A stretch of 64,000 nucleotides of DNA from NCBI GenBank assembly GCA_040954595.2, contig CM082578.2:16244001-16308000 (forward strand). The letters run 5' to 3'. How positions within the stretch are numbered: position 1 is the stretch's first letter; every line of letters starts with the position of its first letter. The notes below the pieces were generated by a model. The model was not told where the DNA came from. It made no database searches and worked only from the letters and a program-made list of their open reading frames with translations. Origin of the DNA: Balanoglossus misakiensis (lineage: Eukaryota > Hemichordata). This document shows, one piece after another, positions 46,700-59,000 of the stretch. The position numbers and the translations under genes were made by a program.

Positions 46700-49351
46700 T
46701 TTGTGTGAAGAAGACTTTTGCCAACCAGGCAACACAGAGTTGTCTTATTTCATGATGGATTTGTGACCTTGGTGTTCATTTCAACCGCAAGTGAAGGATC
46801 TACAAGCAGATTTCCTCACTTGTGAAAAGGGTCGGGCTGTTGACTCCATGCCTCTTTTTTTGAAGTTGGACAACTGTAGCCCACCGACAAATATGTGAAA
46901 CCATTAACTTGTAAAGCTGCAAAAAAGTTTCTTGTAGAAAGGCTACCTCATGTAGATGTTGCCAAATATGCCAAATTCAGATATGTCTTGATGTGTGCCT
47001 GCTTTCACAAGCAGCTTGCATTGCACACATGTTGCTTCAGTGATCTAGCAATGATAGCAATGCTGGAGTGGGTTTTCAGGATTGGGGTTTTTATCACCGC
47101 GCATCCATTGCCCAATAGAAGTCTGTTGGTGTTTATGAAAATATAAAGCACTCTTCTATCTATATACATGTATACAAATGTAAGCACCAACTTAATTTAA
47201 CTAATTGTTTATAAAACTAATATCCAGTCGGCCACTTGCTTTTTCAAGAACAGAGCAATTCTTTGGTCATTTTACACATCAAAGTGTGTCTTCCATGATT
47301 TCTTAGTTACCTTTCTGTTACATTTGTAGTAAGACATTGTACAAGATGTTCTTACATCTATATCAATCAGAGTAATAACTCTGTGGGGACTGTCATCATC
47401 AATGACTTTTCCCAGTGTACCGGTACTTGTGTGTTTGTTGCGTAAGTTGATTATTTTGTACTCGTCAACAGATGCAACCGTGTTTACGCAAAGTTGGGTG
47501 CCAGAATTTCATTTCTGACAGGTTACTGTTGAAATTCACGCCTTCATACAGCGTCTTATGAAAAACTTCATTCCACCAAAGTTTGACACTTTACACAACA
47601 TCCTCATTTAGTTGCTCATAAATGCAAAAAGATTAACCTTCGTGCCTTTAATTTTCTCACACACGTCGTGTAACGCGTTCTGTGCACCTCAGAAGACTTT
47701 TTGTCGCCAAGCAGCGCATACATATTAGATTTAGAAAAACGGGTGTCCTGTAGTTACAGTGCATCAGTAGTTGTTACATCATGGTCAGAATACTTTTTTG
47801 TTGCTTTACTGGGACAAGTGCTGGTCACTTCAAACCCTCGTTTCATTATGCAGAACACTTTACAAGTTTTGGAGTGTTTCAAATATGGGTAAGAAACTTT
47901 ATTGTTTAATTGTTGTAAATATGAAGTATAGCTCATTAAAAGCACAAACTGGCAAGGTGTTTGCCGAGTGATGTGCATTGATGATGAATACCCGACTGTT
48001 TTGGAGACTGTTGGCAGAGTATAGGTAGAATGGTTAAATGTATATAGATTTGGATCACAGAGAGTTTTGATAATAGCCGTCCATATAAATGATAGCATGT
48101 GAGAAAAGGAGGTGAACACTTTCACCAACCTGACTGCCTGCTCTGATGAGGGAGTTAGTGACAGTCTTACAAGAATATGTATTGGCAACTTTCATTTTCC
48201 CCAGCAATGACTGTTCAGGAATTCTCACCATCTTCGGAAATACAGTGTCTAGAATACATTAACTAATATTTGGTAGAGTAGATAATGCTGGATGTGCATG
48301 AGCTTGTATCAATGCTCTATAGTTCTGCTTAAAGGGTCAAAGGTCAAATGGACCTCTATACCGGTATGTACAAAACTGGTACATTTGTGTGTTTCAGCAA
48401 ATATGTGTTGCCTTTCCATTATGATATATAGGTAAATGTCGGTAGCAAGACAGATAAAACAAGTCTGCTTGAGAAATTTCACCTGTGAGAATGAGTATGT
48501 AAAACAAGAATCGTGTGGTGTATGCAGTGGGGCATCTGTCCACAGTTTAGGCACATGGTAGAGTATCACACGCCCGGTTACTGCAAACAGGGCCATAAGT
48601 ACAGCATCTGCAATGAAGGAATGTAACAAGACCCCTAAGTTAGGATGTCCGGGAACAAAAGGCAAAAATTCAGCCAATTGCTGGAAATTGTTTGCAATGG
48701 CTATGCATTATGTAAATGATGAGCAGCCTTCATGGAATCAGGCAACTGGAATAGCATAGTCTGTACGAAACTTACCTTACTTGTATATGGAAGTTGGTCT
48801 TCTGATTTTAAACTGTATGTAACAAGAAATACACATAAAGGTGGATATGATTAGTTGTATCTTCCACTATGGAAAAAAAAACTGTATCAAAACAATCAAT
48901 TTTCGCCAAGTCATTGTATGCAGAGCAACTGAGAAAATGCTTTAAAGGGACAAAGTCTCTCTCTCGCTGCCCCTTTTCCATTAATTATTTGATCCAAGAC
49001 ACCGTTTATATTAGTCTACATGTGGATTTATAGTGAAACAACGTTCGACCACACATAACTTCCATCCAACTTGTAGACATGAGAGTGAAAAACTCGCCAA
49101 CATGAATAATCGGTGTTTACCATTTATTCATTTTGGCATGATTTTTACTCTCATATCCTACAAATGGGATGGAAGTGGTGTGGTGTTGAATGTTGATTCA
49201 CTATATATCCACATGTAGAATAACATGAATGGTGTCTTGTATCAAATATAATTAATGGAAAAAGGCCTGCTAGAGAGAGACTTTGTCCCTTTAATCTAAA
49301 AGCAGTCGGATCTTCCGAACAAAAATGTGGAAAACACTTGACGGGTCAAAA
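46700..49351. other. ING3 3' UTR and convergent mucin 3' region
   Basis: ING3 (plus) and the mucin gene (minus) end towards each other here. No coding exon with family resemblance is found. The frame at 48309-48677 on the minus strand has no motifs. A 345-bp foldback MITE is at 48946-49290. Confidence 0.5.
48946..49290. mobile_element. Long-arm foldback MITE with TTAA duplication (copy 3)
   Basis: The ends AGGGACAAAGTCTCTCTCT and AGAGAGAGACTTTGTCCCT are flanked by TTAA (48942-48945, 49291-49294). The arms continue imperfectly inverted for over 100 bp: the block with TTAATTATTTGATCCAAGAC is mirrored near 49232-49255, and CTACATGTGGAT at 49016 is mirrored near 49207-49218. The element is non-coding. 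It contains a minus-strand AATAAA at 49123-49128, about 225 bp after the mucin stop codon. Confidence 0.85.
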
Positions 49352-51262
49352 CTAAACAAAATTTACACTCACTAGGTTTTTAGGGTCGAAGGACGAATTG
49401 TCAAGTCGTGGATCGTCATCAGCTATGCTGTCTCCAAATTTCCAACTGCTGCGCCAGTTTCCAAACGTTTCATCATTGTTGCTTGTACCACTACCGGCGG
49501 ATAATCGTTGAAGTGAGGACACTTGATCGTCACTGGCTTTGCTGTCCCTGGTTGACCTCGTTCCTTGGCTCTGCGGATAGTCCGCCTGCGGCACGAAATA
49601 CCGCTCCGTGAGATCCATTGTTGCGTTATCTTGGCCGTCGACTTCCATGGTTACGTCCCGCGCACGATGTTTCGTCAACATTTCCATTTCAACCATTTCT
49701 GGCTTATAATCGCTGGGGTCTTCAAAGTCTGATTCCTTCCAAGAATAGACGGGCACGTCGACGCCGTTGTAGATATACCCGGATTGACGTTTCCGGTAGT
49801 TGCCCCAAGTATGTGCCGTTTCGTGCAGCTCGCTTGATTCAAACATGTCCACATGTCCACTAGTTTTCTCCCGCGATTCAAACCTGAAAAGTGAGGAACT
49901 ATCTCGTATTTGTCCGTAACAGTGGAACAAGTCATCATGATATACACCGAAAATAATAGAACTAACCTTTAATTTACATGATGTCAACATATACTCACTC
50001 ACTCACTCACTCACTCACTCACTCACTCACTAACAATTCTATGTATTCTGTATCTGTACCATTACACTTTCAGTTTCAATCCCATCGACTTTCATTTGTA
50101 CACTTCTCACCTCCCCATGCTGTCACTTTTCTTCTGTTTCTTGAACCTCTTTGTTATTGATACCATTACAAATACCACAATGATGACAAGTGCAGACAGT
50201 GACAAGGCCACGGCCAAGTAGACGTATGTCTCATTTATATATGTTTCGCAATGTTGTCCTTTGTAGTACCAGTTTGACCCTGCGCGACACCTGTGAGCGT
50301 AATGAGATGTTCGTCATATACGTAAACACGGATTGTCTTTCCTGTGCGATTGACACAGGTGCAAAACTACATGGCCACATTTGAAGGTTTAACAGTCTCA
50401 AAGTGAACGCCAGTAATTGGCGTGTCTTTCGAGGAAAATATTAAACCTTCACATTATCAGCGCAAAATGTTGCATTCATCTGTTCGAAAATTTAATTTTA
50501 CCAGTAATGCGCTCTCCCTTGACAAACGTCTACAATTTAAGGCAAGATTCATTTTTCAAATTTTCAAATAGAAGTATTAAACTGAACCAATTTACCTGCA
50601 TTCAATCTCATTGGTTGTACTGTGCGTGCAATGGGCTTCATTTTTACAGTAGCCATAGTAACAGTCTGATCGACAAACTGAACCATCGCTTTTACTTTCG
50701 CACTTAAAATTTGCTTCACAAGCTTCCACCGTTTCGGAGCTACACCAATTCACTGAAAACATAACAGCATGAAAACAATATTATGTGGTTTAATTTGTTA
50801 ACACATTTGACCTTCCTGTGTCTGTCTGTCTGTCGATGTCTGCCTCCCTCTCTCTGTCTCCCTATATCTCTCTGCATGTCCGTCTTTGCGTCTTTCTCTG
50901 TCTATGCGTATAGGTCTGTCTGGTTCCCTCATTACCTATACCGCCAAATCATGGTTTCTCCACTTTAAGTTTTTATCACTGTCAATATAATTCAATTACC
51001 TCCACATTTCTCTTGGTCACCCTCAGTGCAGCCTTCATAGTCATCAGGTATCATGAGACCTCCGACAGTTTTGTTGTCAACACTTGCTTTTAGAGTGGAT
51101 TTTTCGTAGACATCATAGGCTGTGTAATTTTTAATTGAATCTGTCCTGTTATAAATGGCTTCATATTCGACCACTACGCTGCCACGACTGCAAATGATGT
51201 AATTGGATTTGTTTAATGTAATTTGACTTCAATACTGTCACACACACACACTCACACACATA

Positions 51263-51294
<32 letters not shown>

Positions 51295-54200
51295 TACATA
51301 CATACATACATACATACATACATACATACATACATACATACATACATACATACATACATACATACATACATACATACATACATACATACATACATACATA
51401 CATACATACATACATACATACATACATACATACATACATACATACATACATACATACATACATACACACACACATACACACATACACACACATATACTAA
51501 ACAAAAGCATGGGAGTATACTACGAATATCGCTTTTCAGCAAACATCCTTAATTTACCTTAACTTCTTGATTTCGAGGCGAACAAATCCTGGAATTAACT
51601 TGTAGTAGACTCCAAACTGTCAAAAGATCATTCACAAGAATTTGAGACGTTTCTGTAATTTAATACGACTTGAAAGAAAGAAATGCTCAAACTTCCTAAC
51701 ATTATAAGACATTTCTTTAATTGAATTACCGTAAATTGCCATTGCTTGCCAGAGTATCACACATTTTTCTAGGAGTGATAAATTCATGAAACTGTACTGT
51801 CACACCTTGGAAATTGTATGGATAAAATCAGGTTACGAACGTTTACTCACTGCATCAGTAAACTCTTTCTCAAATTCCTTGAACTCTTGTGAATATCTTT
51901 CATTGAGCTTCGTATTCCACGTTTTAACAATGCTGATGACGTAGAAAAACACCCTCTTTGCAAATTCTTAAAGAATGAAAAAATATTAGTAAAACTCCTT
52001 GTAGTGTGTCATACTTATGATTGCAATAAATTTGTCTAGCTAAGTATATTTAAATTGTATACCATTAACCAGTGCCAGAATCATGACGTCATGTAGATAA
52101 AAGTCCAAACTCCTTGAAAAGATATTGTTGTATAATGTATAATTAGATACGAATGGCTATACTTTATCAACAAAATTATAAAACTAACCTTTTTCGTTTG
52201 GTGGATGATCTACCGGAGCTTCAATCAATGGGACTTCTGTTGTCAGTTTAGTGACTGTCGTTGAGCGAGTAGATATATGTTGACCTGTTGTAACTATAGG
52301 TGATGTGTTGTCTGTAGTTTGGGGGAGGGAGACTGTAGTGGAAATATCTACAGTTGTTATATCCACACTAGTAGTTTCTGCAGGTGATGTGTTATCTGTA
52401 ACTTGGGTGGCAGCATCTGCAGTAGTGACAATGTTTTGAGTAGTCGCATCTGTGCCTGTTGGTGTGTCACTTCTAGTCTGGGAGGCAGAGTCTGGCGTTG
52501 AACTAGCTTCAGTTGTTATATCCCCACCAGTTGCTTCTGCAGGTGATGTGTTATCTGTAACTTGGGTGGCAGCATCTGCAGTAGTGACAATGTTTTGAGT
52601 AGTCGCATCTGTGCCTGTTGGTGTGTCACTTCTAGTCTGGGAGGCAGAGTCTGGCGTTGAACTAGCTTCAGTTGTTATCGCCACACTAGTAGGTTCTGCA
52701 GGTGATGTGTTATCTGTAACTTGGGTGGCAACATCTGCAGTAGTGACAATGTTTTGAGTAGTCGCATCTGTGCCTGTTGGTGTGTCACTTGTAGTCTGGG
52801 AGGCAGAGTCTGGCGTTGAACTAGCTTCAGTTGTTATCTCCACACTAGTAGGTTCTGCAGGTGATGTGTTATCTGTAACTTGGGTGGCAGCATCTGCAGT
52901 AGTGACAAGGTTTTGAGTAGTCGCATCTAGATCTGTGCCTGTTGGTGTGTCACTTGTAGTCTGGGAGGCAGAGTCTGGCGTGGAACTAGCTTCAGTTGTT
53001 ATCTCCACACTAGTAGGTTCTGCAGGTGATGTGTTATCTGTAACTTGGGTGGCAGCATCTGCAGTAGTGACAAGGTTTTGTGTAGTCGCATCTGACCCTG
53101 TTGACTGCGACAGTGGTGTGTCACTTGTAGTCTGAGTTACAGAGTCTGTCGTTGAACTAGCTTCAGTTGTTATATCCCCATCAGTTGCTTCTGCAGGTGA
53201 TGTGTTATCTGTAACTTGGGTGGCAGCATCTGCAGTAGTGGCAAGGTTTTGTGTAGTCGCATCTGACCCTGTTGACTGCGACAGTGGTGTGTCACTTGTA
53301 GTCTGAGTTACAGAGTCTGTCGTTGAACTAGCTTCAGTTGTTATATCCCCACCAGTTGCTTCTGCAGGTGATGTGTTATCTGTAACTTGGGTGGCAGCAT
53401 CTGCAGTAGTGACAATGTTTTGAGTAGTCGCATCTGTGCCTGTTGGTGTGTCACTTCTAGTCTGGGAGGCAGAGTCTGGCGTTGAACTAGCTTCAGTTGT
53501 TATCTCCACACTAGTAGGTTCTGCAGGTGATGTGTTAACTGTAACTTGGGTGGCAGCATCTGCAGTAGTGACAAGGTTTTGAGTAGTCGCATCTAGATCT
53601 GTGCCTGTTGGTGTGTCACTTGTAGTCTGGGAGGCAGAGTCTGGCGTGGAACTAGCTTCAGTTGTTATCTCCACACTAGTAGGTTCTGCAGGTGATGTGT
53701 TATCTGTAACTTGGGTGGCAGCATCTGCAGTAGTGACAAGGTTTTGTGTAGTCGCATCTGTGCCTGTTGGTGTGTCACTTCTAGTCTGGGAGGCAGAGTC
53801 TGGCGTTGAACTAGCTTCAGTTGTTATCTCCACACTAGTAGGTTCTGCAGGTGATGTGTTATCTGTAACTTGGGTGGCAGCATCTGCAGTAGTGACAATG
53901 TTTTGAGTAGTCGCATCTGTGCCTGTTGGTGTGTCACTTCTAGTCTGGGAGGCAGAGTCTGGCGTTGAACTAGCTTCAGTTGTTATCTCCACACTAGTAG
54001 GTTCTGCAGGTGATGTGTTATCTGTAACTTGGGTGGCAGCATCTGCAGTAGTGACAATGTTTTGAGTAGTCGCATCTGTGCCTGTTGGTGTGTCACTTCT
54101 AGTCTGGGAGGCAGAGTCTGGCGTTGAACTAGCTTCAGTTGTTATCTCCACACTAGTAGGTTCTGCAGGTGATGTGTTATCTGTAACTTGGGTGGCAGCA

Positions 54201-56070
54201 TCTGCAGTAGTGACAATGTTTTGAGTAGTCGCATCTGTGCCTGTTGGTGTGTCACTTCTAGTCTGGGAGGCAGAGTCTGGCGTTGAACTAGCTTCAGTTG
54301 TTATCTCCACACTAGTAGGTTCTGCAGGTGATGTGTTATCTGTAACTTGGGTGGCAGCATCTGCAGTAGTGACAAGGTTTTGTGTAGTCGCATCTGTGCC
54401 TGTTGGTGTGTCACTTCTAGTCTGGGAGGCAGAGTCTGGCGTTGAACTAGCTTCAGTTGTTATCTCCACACTAGTAGGTTCTGCAGGTGATGTGTTATCT
54501 GTAACTTGGGTGGCAGCATCTGCAGTAGTGACAATGTTTTGAGTAGTCGCATCTGTGCCTGTTGGTGTGTCACTTCTAGTCTGGGAGGCAGAGTCTGGCG
54601 TTGAACTAGCTTCAGTTGTTATCTCCACACTAGTAGGTTCTGCAGGTGATGTGTTATCTGTAACTTGGGTGGCAGCATCTGCAGTAGTGACAATGTTTTG
54701 AGTAGTCGCATCTGTGCCTGTTGGTGTGTCACTTCTAGTCTGGGAGGCAGAGTCTGGCGTTGAACTAGCTTCAGTTGTTATCTCCACACTAGTAGGTTCT
54801 GCAGGTGATGTGTTATCTGTAACTTGGGTGGCAGCATCTGCAGTAGTGACAAGGTTTTGTGTAGTCGCATCTGACCCTGTTGACTGCGACAGTGGTGTGT
54901 CACTTGTAGTCTGAGTTACAGAGTCTGTCGTTGAACTAGCTTCAGTTGTTATATCCCCATCAGTTGCTTCTGCAGGTGATGTGTTATCTGTAACTTGGGT
55001 GGCAGCATCTGCAGTAGTGGCAAGGTTTTGTGTAGTCGCATCTGACCCTGTTGACTGCGACAGTGGTGTGTCACTTGTAGTCTGAGTTACAGAGTCTGTC
55101 GTTGAACTAGCTTCAGTTGTTATATCCCCATCAGTTGCTTCTGCAGGTGATGTGTTATCTGTAACTTGGGTGGCAGCATCTGCAGTAGTGACAATGTTTT
55201 GAGTAGTCGCATCTGTGCCTGTTGGTGTGTCACTTGTAGTCTGGGAGGCAGAGTCTGGCGTGGGACTAGCTTCAGTTGTTATCTCCACACTAGTAGGTTC
55301 TGCAGGTGATGTGTTATCTGTAACTTGGGTGGCAGCATCTGCAGTAGTGACAAGGTTTTGAGTAGTCGCATCTAGATCTGTGCCTGTTGGTGTGTCACTT
55401 GTAGTCTGGGAGGCAGAGTCTGGCGTGGGACTAGCTTCAGTTGTTATCTCCACACTAGTAGGTTCTGCAGGTGATGTGTTATCTGTAACTTGGGTGGCAG
55501 CATCTGCAGTTGTGGTAATGTCTTGAGTAGTCGCATCTGTGCCTGTTGACTGCGACAGTGATATGTCTGGCGTGGATACACACAATACAAATGATAGTTT
55601 GAAAAATCGCACAAATATATTCTACACAGTGCTATATGTATTGCATTATAGCAGCGGTATGTTGCATTATTGTGTGCGTACTCAATTTACTTGTCATTGC
55701 GTACTTTTAGTCAAACTTTTGACTGTATTTCGACAGACGGTTCAGTTGGCAAGCACAAAATTGTAAATATATACTGTGGCGTTCGTAATGACCAGTGGTA
55801 TGTGACGTGGCATATCCCCACCTTTTTGTTCCTGAGAATCTGACAAATACCTTTAAATAGTACAGGAGAGCTAGCTTTGCTCGCGCGTGTTGCCACCTGA
55901 TATATGATCAACATACAGAAGAATTCTGCTCTCTTTGTCACCCAGCCTGTTGGAAGCATTGCTGGAAACACAATCGTCACCACAATTATGGAGATTGTTT
56001 TAATCGACTTACCTGAAATAGCAATACAATAAACAATTGTAATAATTGGAATAATCTTTCGCATCGTCAT
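49352..56070 (-). CDS. Transmembrane mucin with SEA and EGF-like domains
   Basis: This is a membrane-bound mucin of the MUC3/12/13/17 type, expected on an epithelial surface. The eight exons are 56013-56070, 52189-55566, 51851-51966, 51558-51616, 51000-51187, 50596-50752, 50111-50290 and 49352-49883, giving about 1555 residues. The signal peptide is MRKIIPIITIVYCIAIS. One 3.4-kb exon encodes about 1126 residues of Thr/Ser/Pro repeat (about 20 units of 53 residues), a dense O-glycosylation target. Exons 3-5 form a SEA domain with the self-cleavage motif GSVVV at about 1206-1210, followed by VEYEAIY. Exons 6-7 are Cys-rich and EGF-like (for example CRSDCYYGYCKNEAHC), then a TM helix (LAVALSLSALVIIVVFVMV, about 1344-1362) and a basic stop. 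The last exon is a 178-residue acidic, Tyr-containing cytoplasmic tail. The tail may end at the TAG at 49352 or splice on, since a GTGAGT donor lies 18 nt before it. The start is placed at the signal peptide, although the frame stays open upstream. Confidence 0.86.
49993..50032. repeat. (ACTC)10 microsatellite
   Basis: Tetranucleotide array in the mucin intron between exons 7 and 8. Confidence 0.95.
51240..51494. repeat. Long (CATA)n tract with (CA)n borders
   Basis: About 43 CATA units (51293-51465) are bordered by CA/CATA-mixed tracts on both sides. They sit in the mucin intron between exons 4 and 5, which together encode the SEA core. Long open frames on both strands here (Tyr-Ile-His-Thr or Cys-Met-Tyr-Val repeats) are artefacts. 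Confidence 0.95.
52320..55550 (-). repeat. Coding minisatellite of the mucin: about 20 units of 159 bp
   Basis: Each unit encodes 53 residues starting DATTQNIVTTADAATQ and continuing VTDNTSPAEPTSVEITTEAS. Two longer variants occur: one ends TGTDL (55 residues) and one ends LSQSTGS (57 residues). Variant order suggests higher-order duplication: an LSQSTGS pair recurs twice, at about 52.9-53.4 and 54.7-55.2 kb. Nucleotide identity between units is very high, so the array was homogenised recently. Confidence 0.95.
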
Positions 56071-59000
56071 TGCAGTGTGATATGCACTTTCGTTGTCAGT
56101 CTGGCCAAATAAGACGACGCGCTGGTAAGCGGCAAATTGCAAACTGTAACTGTAAAACACTATACTGCTAGTCCTCCAGTTTACCTACTTCACCTTACGT
56201 GGCCAGAGCGAAGTATTTTCATACATGGAGATATATTTATGATAAGCATATAAAGCATGACAGGTTATTTGCTGTGTTATGTTGACTCTTTGGGTGTAAC
56301 GATCTCGTCACATGGCGAATTTATTGTGTACATGGCAACATTGGCCCTTCAGAGCAATTGAACCACAGTTGGGTTTAGCAACAGTATTGAAAGTTTGGCA
56401 TGACGAAGTTGTTTCCGTCAGTTGTGCGCGATAAGGTTGACTTGCTTCCGTGTAATCTTAGTATGTGACGGAATCTATAAATACTAGAATGACGGAGAGT
56501 TTCACGTGTATGCGTGGTGACACACATGAAATACTGTTCGAATAAAGTATTTGCGGTCATTAGCAGAGTCGTGCATTTCACTTAATATACTGCCGCGTTT
56601 TAAGCATTATTTATGGGGTCCACATATGTTAAAACATAACGCCCCAAAAGCAAACAATACTTTACACAACAAACTTTAACTGCCCATTACCAAACTTTCA
56701 ACGCGATATTATAAGACGTGCTCTCGTAGCAAATATCCAGACGTGCGAGTTGGTTAAAATAGCACGATATATGACAAACGGCACAGGTATTTAATTTTAC
56801 ATTCAGGCACATCGATGATGTCATTTTTTAAAATAATTATAGTTTCAGGAAATAACGCCTAAGGACCCATTTTCTAGTATTTGAGTCAGGGGTGAAAGGT
56901 CACCTTCCTCTGCTTCATACATGTATCTGGCAATTTTCCAGAATTCTACAAAACCGGTCAGCTTTCCACCAAGTTGTTTAAGAATGGGGGTGATTTTTAT
57001 TGTTTTAATACAAGGCCCACCAACTTTAACTTTGAACTATTTTCTAATCGTTTTTGTTTCGGGTATCAGTAGGAACATTTATTCCCACAGTGAGTAGTTG
57101 TATCTATTATACTATTATTTGTTTTACAATATGTATAAATTCACGTGTGAAAATATGAGATCATTCGGCTAATGTTGAGGTATATTTGGTTGAAATTTGA
57201 TAAATAGCTGTAAAATAAGAAACTGTACGCTAATTCGAAAAACAACAAAACAATAACAGAACTTTCATAAGACAACCTTTTATAAGTGAAAGTTACACAC
57301 CCGTCCACATTTCCTTATCTTATCAATAAAATAAATTCGTAGGAATATTTCCAATCTCAAACTTTAGCAATGACTGAAACCGTCTTGAAAAACCAGCCAT
57401 TTGATACCTACCGAATAGGCTATGTAATTAGTTTCATACATTTTACATCTCTCCGAACAACAGGGAATGCACGGATAATCCATTAGCTTTATCATAGCTA
57501 GCCAGAAAAAATGAACCCATATTAATAATGTACGAGCCAGGGTGAAATTTGATATTTTGAAATTAATTTGCTGATAAATGGGAGAACAGAATATTAGTCG
57601 ACCATGATGAATCGTCGGCCTCGATGGAAAACTATCTCTCTGACAACTTGTCTCTAATTCGAATGGATTAAAAGACCTACATAGTGTACAGTTCGATGTC
57701 TGTTTCACTAAACTTGAAGTCATATTTAAGAAACCTATGAACGTTGAGACAGAACCCCGAAATCAAATTCATTAGGAAATTGACTTTCTTACAATGCAGG
57801 TGTCATTTTACATCCCCTAAGCAGTTTTCGTTCCAGACTCAATACACTGTTTCCTAGCTGACTTAGGCCTACAATATTTTTTTAGAGTTGACTTGCCGCC
57901 AACAACGAGAACATAAAGCACACTGTCATGTCTTCTCGTGGAAATATAGGCGTTCAGTGCCCAAGTATAAAACAGGCTTAGTTTTCACATCTCATAGCTG
58001 AAAATACGCATCTCTTGTTAACGCAAATATTCGATTACAGAATCTCAGATTAACGTATATTATATAATGAATTGATTTGATAGCCTGAAGTTTTTACCCC
58101 AAAGTTTTCATTTAACAAGGATTTAATGCTGAACTTTGTACCAGTCCGATAGCTTTAGGCACCAAGTGGGCATTCTCTGTCGTCAATAGATAAATAAGAC
58201 ATGCTATTCATCTGGTATGATTCTGAACAATTTCTTAGAAGCATATTTGAAACCAAGCGGATTTTGTCTCATATATGTCATAAATATATAATTATACTCG
58301 TTTTTTAATCTGCGAAAAGAGAATACGGGTTTCACTTTTCGATAGTTAGAGGTAGTAATTAACGCTGAAATGCGGTATTATAATATAATTATTCATTATC
58401 TCTGAAACTTGAAATATGGGAGGCCTTGTATATTTCCTGTTAGAGACTTCAGATTCTCGGATGTCAGATTTTGGATGGTTTTGATTCGTTTAAATGAGAA
58501 GGAAGGAATATTATAATACCTGCATTAATTTCACATTGACAGCGATATCTGACGCTCTGAAGATACCCACTAGCTAGTAATTATCCTGGGTTTTCGTTTC
58601 AGACCATTTGTCTCAAATCTTTTGAGACATCATCATCTGTACCTAATTTCCTTTGGACACTTCCCTGCTATGGCAACTGCTTCTCAAATTCGTTCACCCG
58701 ATCTTTTGGCTTCGACGCTGAAGTCACGGTGGGCTATCTTTCTTGTACAAGACATAGAGAATACTTTAATACATCGTAAGAATCTTTTTCGCGTGTATTT
58801 TTTTCAGATTTCGGTTACAGTACACAATATATTCTTATTTTCTGGGAACACTTACTTCAGATATACGAATAGTAAATCAAGTCCTCGAACCTTTCTGATA
58901 TCAACTTAGCGCTGCTGAATTCGAAAACAGGCTTTACAGAGTCCAATTGAATGTGTTTTCATGAAAGACCTAATCTATACAGACGATATTGTCTAATAAG

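Noticed and set aside
48309-48677. 122-codon minus-strand frame downstream of ING3
   Set aside because: No recognisable motif; it lies in the probable 3' UTR zone of two converging genes.
51240-51494. CRISPR-like array
   Set aside because: A simple tetranucleotide repeat without spacers, in an intron-containing animal gene.
51161-51552. Open frames of Tyr-Ile-His-Thr and Cys-Met-Tyr-Val repeats on both strands
   Set aside because: Produced by the (CATA)n microsatellite in a mucin intron; no codon bias or splice support.
52935-54914. Long plus-strand open frames with a repeated hydrophobic peptide opposite the mucin exon
   Set aside because: They are the antisense shadow of the 159-bp coding repeat. 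The minus strand has signal peptide, SEA, EGF and TM exons in frame.
57364-57723. 119-codon minus-strand frame between mucin and NUDT5
   Set aside because: No domain, no splice context and AT-driven composition.
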